Shown piece by piece: positions 59,535 through 64,000 of a stretch of 64,000 bases of DNA. Under the pieces are notes generated by a model. It searched no databases and was not told the DNA's origin. It saw only the letters and a list, made by a program, of their open reading frames with translations. A program made the position numbers and the translations under genes. The stretch covers positions 310,001 through 374,000 of the forward strand of contig NZ_FOWP01000002.1 in assembly GCF_900115475.1 (NCBI RefSeq), in the 5' to 3' direction. Position 1 is the first letter of the stretch. The number at the start of each line of letters is the position of its first letter. Source of the stretch: Ectopseudomonas composti (GTDB taxonomy: Bacteria; Pseudomonadota; Gammaproteobacteria; Pseudomonadales; Pseudomonadaceae).

Positions 59535-62500
59535 TCAGTCGATGCTCTGCAGTTGTGCCTTGTCCGGTCGCGGGGCAATGAGGTGTTCGGGCAGGTCGAG
59601 CAGGTCGGTGTCGTAGGTCTCCAGCGGTGGCGGGCGGCGTTCGAAGCGGGCGCCGAGTACCAGCATGCAGGGCGTGAGCAGCAGCGTAAGCACCGTGGCG
59701 AAGGCGAGGCCGCCGGCGATGGCGCTGGACAGCTGTGTCCACCACTGGGTCGAGGGTGCGCCGAAACCAAGGCTTGGGGTGACCAGGTCGACGTTGATGC
59801 TGAGCACCATGGGCATCAGGCCGAGGATGGTGGTCACAGCCGTCAACAGTACTGGGCGCAGGCGCAGGCTGCCGGTTTCCAGCGCCGCTTCGCGCGGTTC
59901 CAGGCCCTGGCGACGCAGCTGGTTGTATGTGTCGATCAGAATGATGTTGTTGTTCACCACGATGCCGGCCAGGGCGATCAGGCCCATGCCGACCATGACG
60001 ATGCCGAACGACTGGCCGTTGATCAGCAGGCCCATCAGTACGCCCGCAGTGGAGAGGACGATGGCCGACAACACCAGTGCCGCCTGGTAGAGGCTGTTGA
60101 ACTGGGTCACCAGGATGATCGCCATAAGGAAGATGGCGACCATGAAGGCGGTCATCAGGAAGGTCGCTGCCTCACGCTGGTCGGCGTCCTCGCCAGCGAA
60201 TTTCACCTTGACCTCCGCTGGCACTGCGCCAAGTGCCTCGCGCAGTGCCTTGAGGCGTTCGTCCAGGCGCGCGCCTTCGGCCAGGTCGGCTTGCAGGGTG
60301 ATGGTGCGATCCCCGTCGACGCGGCGCAGCGTGCCGACCTTGGGTGCCGGCTGCAGGTCAACGAAGTTGCTCAATGGCACTTGGCCCGCCGGGGTGTTCA
60401 GCGTCAATCGGCCAAGCTGGTCGAGCGAGCGCCAATTACCGGGCAGACGCACGCGAATGTCCACTTCGTCGGTGGCATCTTCGGGACGGTAGGTGGCCAG
60501 CTTCAGGCCATTGGTGATCATCTGTACCGCGTTGCCGACACTGAGCACATCGGCGCCAAAGCGCGCGGCGGCTTCGCGGTCGACCTTTATGCGCCATTCG
60601 ATGCCGGGCAGGGCGCGGTCGTCTTCTATATCGACGAAGCCGCCGAGTGTGTGCATTTCCCCTCGGATACGCTCAACCCACTGTTCGCCGAGCGCGGGGT
60701 CCAGCGAGCTGATCTGCAGTTTCACCGGTTTGCCGTCAGTGGGGCCCTGTTCCTGCTTGCGAAACTCCAGCACCACGCCGGGGATGCCGGCGGTGCGTTG
60801 GCTCATATCGGCGAGAATGTCCTTGGCCGGACGGCGCTGGTGCCAGTCGACGAACTGGAATTGCAGGGTGCCGATCACGTCGGCGCCGAGCTGGCCTTCA
60901 GGCTGCGCCAGGGAGCGTGCGTACAGTGCCTTGACCTCGCGCATGCCCAATACCTGCTTCTCGACCTGTTTGAGCAGGGTGTCCTTTTCCTGCACCGACA
61001 AGTCGCCGCGTGCGCGTAGCCATATTTGTGCACTCTCCGGTTCGACATCGGGGAAGAATTCCACGCCATGGTTGAAGCGGCCGTAGCCGACATAGATCAG
61101 GGCGACCAAGGTGAGCATGCCGAGGAGGGTCAGGCCCGGACGCTTGAGCAGCGTTTCCAGCAATTTGCGATAGGCACTGCCTGCCGCGTTGGTCGACGCA
61201 GCGTGCGGCCGAGGCTGGCCGCCGCTGACGGCGCCGAGCACCGGCAGAAAGACCAGCGCCATGGCCAGTGAAGCCAGCAGGCAGATGATCACGGTGGCGG
61301 GCAGGTACTTCATGAATTGCCCGACTACGCCTGGCCAGAACAGCAATGGCAGGAACACCACCAGGGTGGTGGCGGTGGAGGCGATCACCGGCCAGGCCAT
61401 CCGCGTGGCAGCGTTGGCCCAGGCCTGGCGTGGTGTCTGGCCCTGCTGCAGGTAGCGGTCGGCCAGTTCGGAGACGACGATGGCGCCGTCGACCAGCATG
61501 CCGGCCACCAGAATCAGGCTGAACAGCACGACGATATTGAGGGTGAAGCCGAGCATCCAGATCAACAGGATGCCGCTGAGAAACGCGCCGGGAATGGTCA
61601 GGCCGACCAGCAGCGCCGAGCGCATGCCCATGCTCGCCACCACCAGGATCAGCACCAGCACGATGGCAGTCAGCACGTTGTTCAGAAGGTCGCCGAGCAT
61701 GCTCTGCACTTCCTGCGACTGATCCATGATGTAGCTGACTTCCACGCCCGGCGGCAGCAGGGGTTTGGCCTGCTCCATCAGTGCCTTGACCTGGTCGATG
61801 GTCTCGATGATGTTGGCGCCGCTGCGTTTGGCGACCTCCAGCACGATGGCCGGCTGGCCGTTGATGCGGGCGAAGCCGGTCGGGTCCTTGAAGGTGCGGC
61901 GGATGGTGGCGACGTCGGCGAAGGTGACCACGCTGTCGCCGACCACTTTGATCGGCATGTTCATCACGTCTTCGAGGTCTTCGATGACGCCCGGCACCTT
62001 CATACTCATGCGCCCGGCACCGGTATCCAGGCTGCCGGCCGCGACCAGGCGGTTGTTGCGACTGACCAGGTTGAACAGCTCGTTGTAATCGATCCCGTAG
62101 CTGTCGAGCACCTGCGGGTCGACGACGATCTCCAGCAGATCCTCGCGGTCACCACCGATCTCCACCGACAGCACTTCGGCAATGCCTTCGATGTTCTCTT
62201 TCAGGCGCCGCGCGATATACACCAGTTCGGTTTCGGCAATCGGCCCGGACAGCCCCACTGACAGCACCGGGAACAGTGCCACGTTGACCTCGGTGACGAT
62301 CGGTTCGTCGGCCTCTTCAGGCAGTTTGCTGCGAGCGGTGTCGACCTTCTCGCGCACGTCGGCCAGCGCCACCTTGGCATCGAAGCCCGCGTCGAACTCC
62401 AGTGTCACCGATGCATGGCCTTCGCTGGACACCGAGCGCATTTCCTTGACGCCTTCGAGGCTGCGCAGTTCCTGCTCCAGCGGACGTACCAGCAAGCGCT

Positions 62501-62681
62501 CGCCGTCCTCCGGGCTGATGCCTTCGAGGGTCACCGAGACGTAGATCATCGGGATGGTGACGTCGGGGTTGGACTCCTTGGGCATGGCGATGTAGGCCAC
62601 CAGCCCGCCGCAGAGCAGGAACAGCAGGATGAGGATGGTAGTGCGGCTGCGATCGAGTGCAGCAGCGATCAGTGCGTGCAT
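59535..62681 (-). CDS. RND efflux transporter permease
   Basis: 1048 residues, full RND length with 12 helices and two large periplasmic loops. Opening RSRTTILILLFLLCGGLVAYIAMPKESNPDVTIPMIYVSVTLEGISPED marks the 'MPKE-NPDV' branch of HAE-type pumps. In helix 4 the sequence is LVDGAIVVSE: the first of the two proton-relay aspartates (AcrB Asp407/Asp408) is kept and the second is Gly. Start ATG at 62681 lies one base beyond the adaptor stop. With the adaptor it should form a tripartite efflux system; no outer-membrane factor gene is visible. Confidence 0.94.
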   Translation of the reverse strand: MHALIAAALDRSRTTILILLFLLCGGLVAYIAMPKESNPDVTIPMIYVSVTLEGISPEDGERLLVRPLEQELRSLEGVKEMRSVSSEGHASVTLEFDAGFDAKVALADVREKVDTARSKLPEEADEPIVTEVNVALFPVLSVGLSGPIAETELVYIARRLKENIEGIAEVLSVEIGGDREDLLEIVVDPQVLDSYGIDYNELFNLVSRNNRLVAAGSLDTGAGRMSMKVPGVIEDLEDVMNMPIKVVGDSVVTFADVATIRRTFKDPTGFARINGQPAIVLEVAKRSGANIIETIDQVKALMEQAKPLLPPGVEVSYIMDQSQEVQSMLGDLLNNVLTAIVLVLILVVASMGMRSALLVGLTIPGAFLSGILLIWMLGFTLNIVVLFSLILVAGMLVDGAIVVSELADRYLQQGQTPRQAWANAATRMAWPVIASTATTLVVFLPLLFWPGVVGQFMKYLPATVIICLLASLAMALVFLPVLGAVSGGQPRPHAASTNAAGSAYRKLLETLLKRPGLTLLGMLTLVALIYVGYGRFNHGVEFFPDVEPESAQIWLRARGDLSVQEKDTLLKQVEKQVLGMREVKALYARSLAQPEGQLGADVIGTLQFQFVDWHQRRPAKDILADMSQRTAGIPGVVLEFRKQEQGPTDGKPVKLQISSLDPALGEQWVERIRGEMHTLGGFVDIEDDRALPGIEWRIKVDREAAARFGADVLSVGNAVQMITNGLKLATYRPEDATDEVDIRVRLPGNWRSLDQLGRLTLNTPAGQVPLSNFVDLQPAPKVGTLRRVDGDRTITLQADLAEGARLDERLKALREALGAVPAEVKVKFAGEDADQREAATFLMTAFMVAIFLMAIILVTQFNSLYQAALVLSAIVLSTAGVLMGLLINGQSFGIVMVGMGLIALAGIVVNNNIILIDTYNQLRRQGLEPREAALETGSLRLRPVLLTAVTTILGLMPMVLSINVDLVTPSLGFGAPSTQWWTQLSSAIAGGLAFATVLTLLLTPCMLVLGARFERRPPPLETYDTDLLDLPEHLIAPRPDKAQLQSID

Positions 62682-62682
62682 C

Positions 62683-63771
62683 TCAACTGCCCTCGGCCGC
62701 GAGTTGTGTGCGCACCTGTTGGCCGGACTGGACGAAGCCCTGGCCAAGGGTGATCAACGCCACTTTCGGCGGCAGGCCGCTGACCCAGGCGCCCTGGTTG
62801 TCGACGCTGATCAGCTCGACCGGGGTGAACTCCACACGCTGTGCGTCATTGACCCACTTGACGCCGTGGCGGCCGCTTTCGTCCAGGCTGAGCAGAGCAG
62901 GGGACAGGCGATGAGCCATGGCTTCGCCGGTCTGGATATGCAATGTCGCGCTGGCGCCGGCCAGGCGCAGGCCATCCGGGTTGTCCACCTTGACCTCGAT
63001 GCGGAAGCTGCGCGAGCCAGGGTCGGCGGCTGCGGCGATGAAGTGCAGCTCTCCCTCCAGCGTGCGTCCGTCGAGCAACTCCACCTTTGCTGATTGGCCC
63101 AGTTCGAGCTGGGTGACCTGCTGCTGGGCGATCTGTGCGCTGACCTTGAGGCGGTCGATATCCACCAGGGTCAGCAGGCTTTGTCCGGGTTGCACGAAGT
63201 CGCCCAATTCGACCATGCGCTGGTCATAGATGCCGGCAAACGGCGCCTTGATCTTTGTGTTGCGCTGCTGCAAGCGGGCGCTATCGAGTTCGGCGCGGGC
63301 CTTGGCCAGCTCGCTTTCCAGGCGCATCAGTTCATTGGCCGAGATCAGGCTGCGTTCGCGTAGACGCTTGGCGGCCGTGACATCGCTCTGACGTTGGCGT
63401 ACATCGGCCTCGCTGCGCGCGACCTGCGCAGGGCGGTCGTCCGGCGAGAGGCTGAGCAGCAGTTGGTCGGTAGCGACGCGGTTGCCCTTGTCCTGATCGA
63501 GCTTCTGCACGCTGCCACTGACCTGGGCGCGCAGCTCCACCCGGCGCCAGGCTTCGATCTGCCCCTGCACCACGTGCTGGCGCTGCATGGGTTGGGCTTC
63601 CAGCCATTGCACCTCGACCCTGGCCAACTCGGCTGTTGCGGCAGGCTTGTCGGGTTCGGCCTCGACGCTGTCGCGGGCGACGAAGCGGTCTCCGCCGAGC
63701 AGCCAGAGCAGCAGCGCGATGGCGATGACGACGGCGATGATCCAGGGGCGTTTGCTGAGTTGCGCGAACAT
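62683..63771 (-). CDS. RND membrane fusion (adaptor) protein
   Basis: 362 residues. N-terminal membrane anchor (WIIAVVIAIALLLWLLGG), lipoyl halves around RRVELRAQVSGSVQKLDQDKGNRV (~residue 80) and NTKIKAPFAGIYDQRMVELGDFVQPGQSLLTLVD (~170), separated by an alpha-hairpin, then beta-barrel and membrane-proximal domains. It links the pump at 59535 to an outer-membrane channel. Starts nine bases after the tetR-like stop. Confidence 0.93.
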   Translation of the reverse strand: MFAQLSKRPWIIAVVIAIALLLWLLGGDRFVARDSVEAEPDKPAATAELARVEVQWLEAQPMQRQHVVQGQIEAWRRVELRAQVSGSVQKLDQDKGNRVATDQLLLSLSPDDRPAQVARSEADVRQRQSDVTAAKRLRERSLISANELMRLESELAKARAELDSARLQQRNTKIKAPFAGIYDQRMVELGDFVQPGQSLLTLVDIDRLKVSAQIAQQQVTQLELGQSAKVELLDGRTLEGELHFIAAAADPGSRSFRIEVKVDNPDGLRLAGASATLHIQTGEAMAHRLSPALLSLDESGRHGVKWVNDAQRVEFTPVELISVDNQGAWVSGLPPKVALITLGQGFVQSGQQVRTQLAAEGS

Positions 63772-63780
63772 GGCAGTGGC

Positions 63781-64000
63781 TTACTCGTTAAAGGCGGGCG
63801 CTGCCAGCAGCGCGGCGGCCTGGCCTTGTAGGCCGGCAATGATGAAATCAGTGACGCGATCGAAGTAATCGTCGAGCGCGATGTATTCGCCCCAGTGCTC
63901 GAAGCCGCCGGAGGCGATACGCGCCACGACACCATTGACGCAGGCCTCCACGCCCCACAACAGATGTTGGCAGTGCGCAGGAGAGAGCTGCAGGCCGAAA
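63781..64000 (-). CDS. TetR-family regulator, C-terminal part
   Basis: Only the last 73 codons are in the window (…FGLQLSPAHCQHLLWGVEAC to …LLAAPAFNE). The stretch looks like the ligand-binding end of a TetR/AcrR regulator: HLLWGVEACVNGVVARI, then a C-terminal helix FDRVTDFIIAGLQGQAAALL. No HTH is visible because the gene runs off the right edge. Its position as first gene of the adaptor-pump operon supports a local regulator. Confidence 0.6.
   Translation of the reverse strand, partial: FGLQLSPAHCQHLLWGVEACVNGVVARIASGGFEHWGEYIALDDYFDRVTDFIIAGLQGQAAALLAAPAFNE

Overview
The window looks like chromosome of a high-GC Pseudomonas. I infer the P. mendocina / P. oleovorans side of the genus (sometimes called Ectopseudomonas) because it has a complete alginate cluster, an NAD-dependent 1613-residue glutamate dehydrogenase, a bepA-tusA-perM-bcp-gcvR-dapA-bamC-purC block in the order I remember from P. 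aeruginosa PA1005-PA1013, and several Pseudomonas-type REP families. The species is inference only.

Layout. 1-1.5 kb: 3' part of an RND/MMPL exporter. 1.6-2.0 kb: REP cluster. 2.0-8.9 kb (minus): Bat 'aerotolerance' operon moxR-DUF58-DUF4381-batA-batB/C-batD. 9.1-20.5 kb: a catabolic island with pxpA-pxpB-pxpC (5-oxoprolinase), a lone TRAP binding protein, a chemoreceptor, an OprD-type porin, a LysR regulator and a complete TRAP transporter dctPQM. Four copies of one composite regulatory motif lie in the three control regions and suggest a single LysR regulon for uptake and hydrolysis of 5-oxoproline or a related acid. 20.7-25.6 kb: gdhB. 25.6-26.1 kb: REP mosaic. 26.1-33.6 kb: conserved housekeeping block ending in a long-form purC.

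33.71-41.83 kb: an 8.1-kb integrated element in the 3' end of tRNA-Ser(CGA), bounded by a 28-bp direct repeat. It has a Pf-phage-like core (repressor, excisionase-like HTH, small proteins, replication initiator overlapping a tyrosine integrase, ParDE-like toxin-antitoxin) but no recognisable major coat, adsorption or Zot gene, so it reads as a filamentous-phage satellite or reduced Pf relative. At its left end it carries an AT-rich two-gene cargo: a 115-residue protein made of five YDYx4H repeats and a 487-residue LA2681-type HEPN protein. This pair is my best candidate for an undescribed system, most likely anti-phage defence.

42.3-58.75 kb: a PL7 alginate lyase followed (minus strand) by the alginate operon. 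The order, read from the promoter, is algD-algA-alg8-alg44-algK-algE-algI-algJ-algF-algX-algL-algG, different from the P. aeruginosa order D-8-44-K-E-G-X-L-I-J-F-A. The AlgG homologue has lost the catalytic DPHD motif and AlgK has lost its lipobox, so the polymer may be unepimerised polymannuronate and the secretion complex may be anchored differently. 58.75-59.53 kb: AT-rich control region of algD. 59.5-64.0 kb (minus): tetR(partial)-MFP adaptor-RND pump operon.
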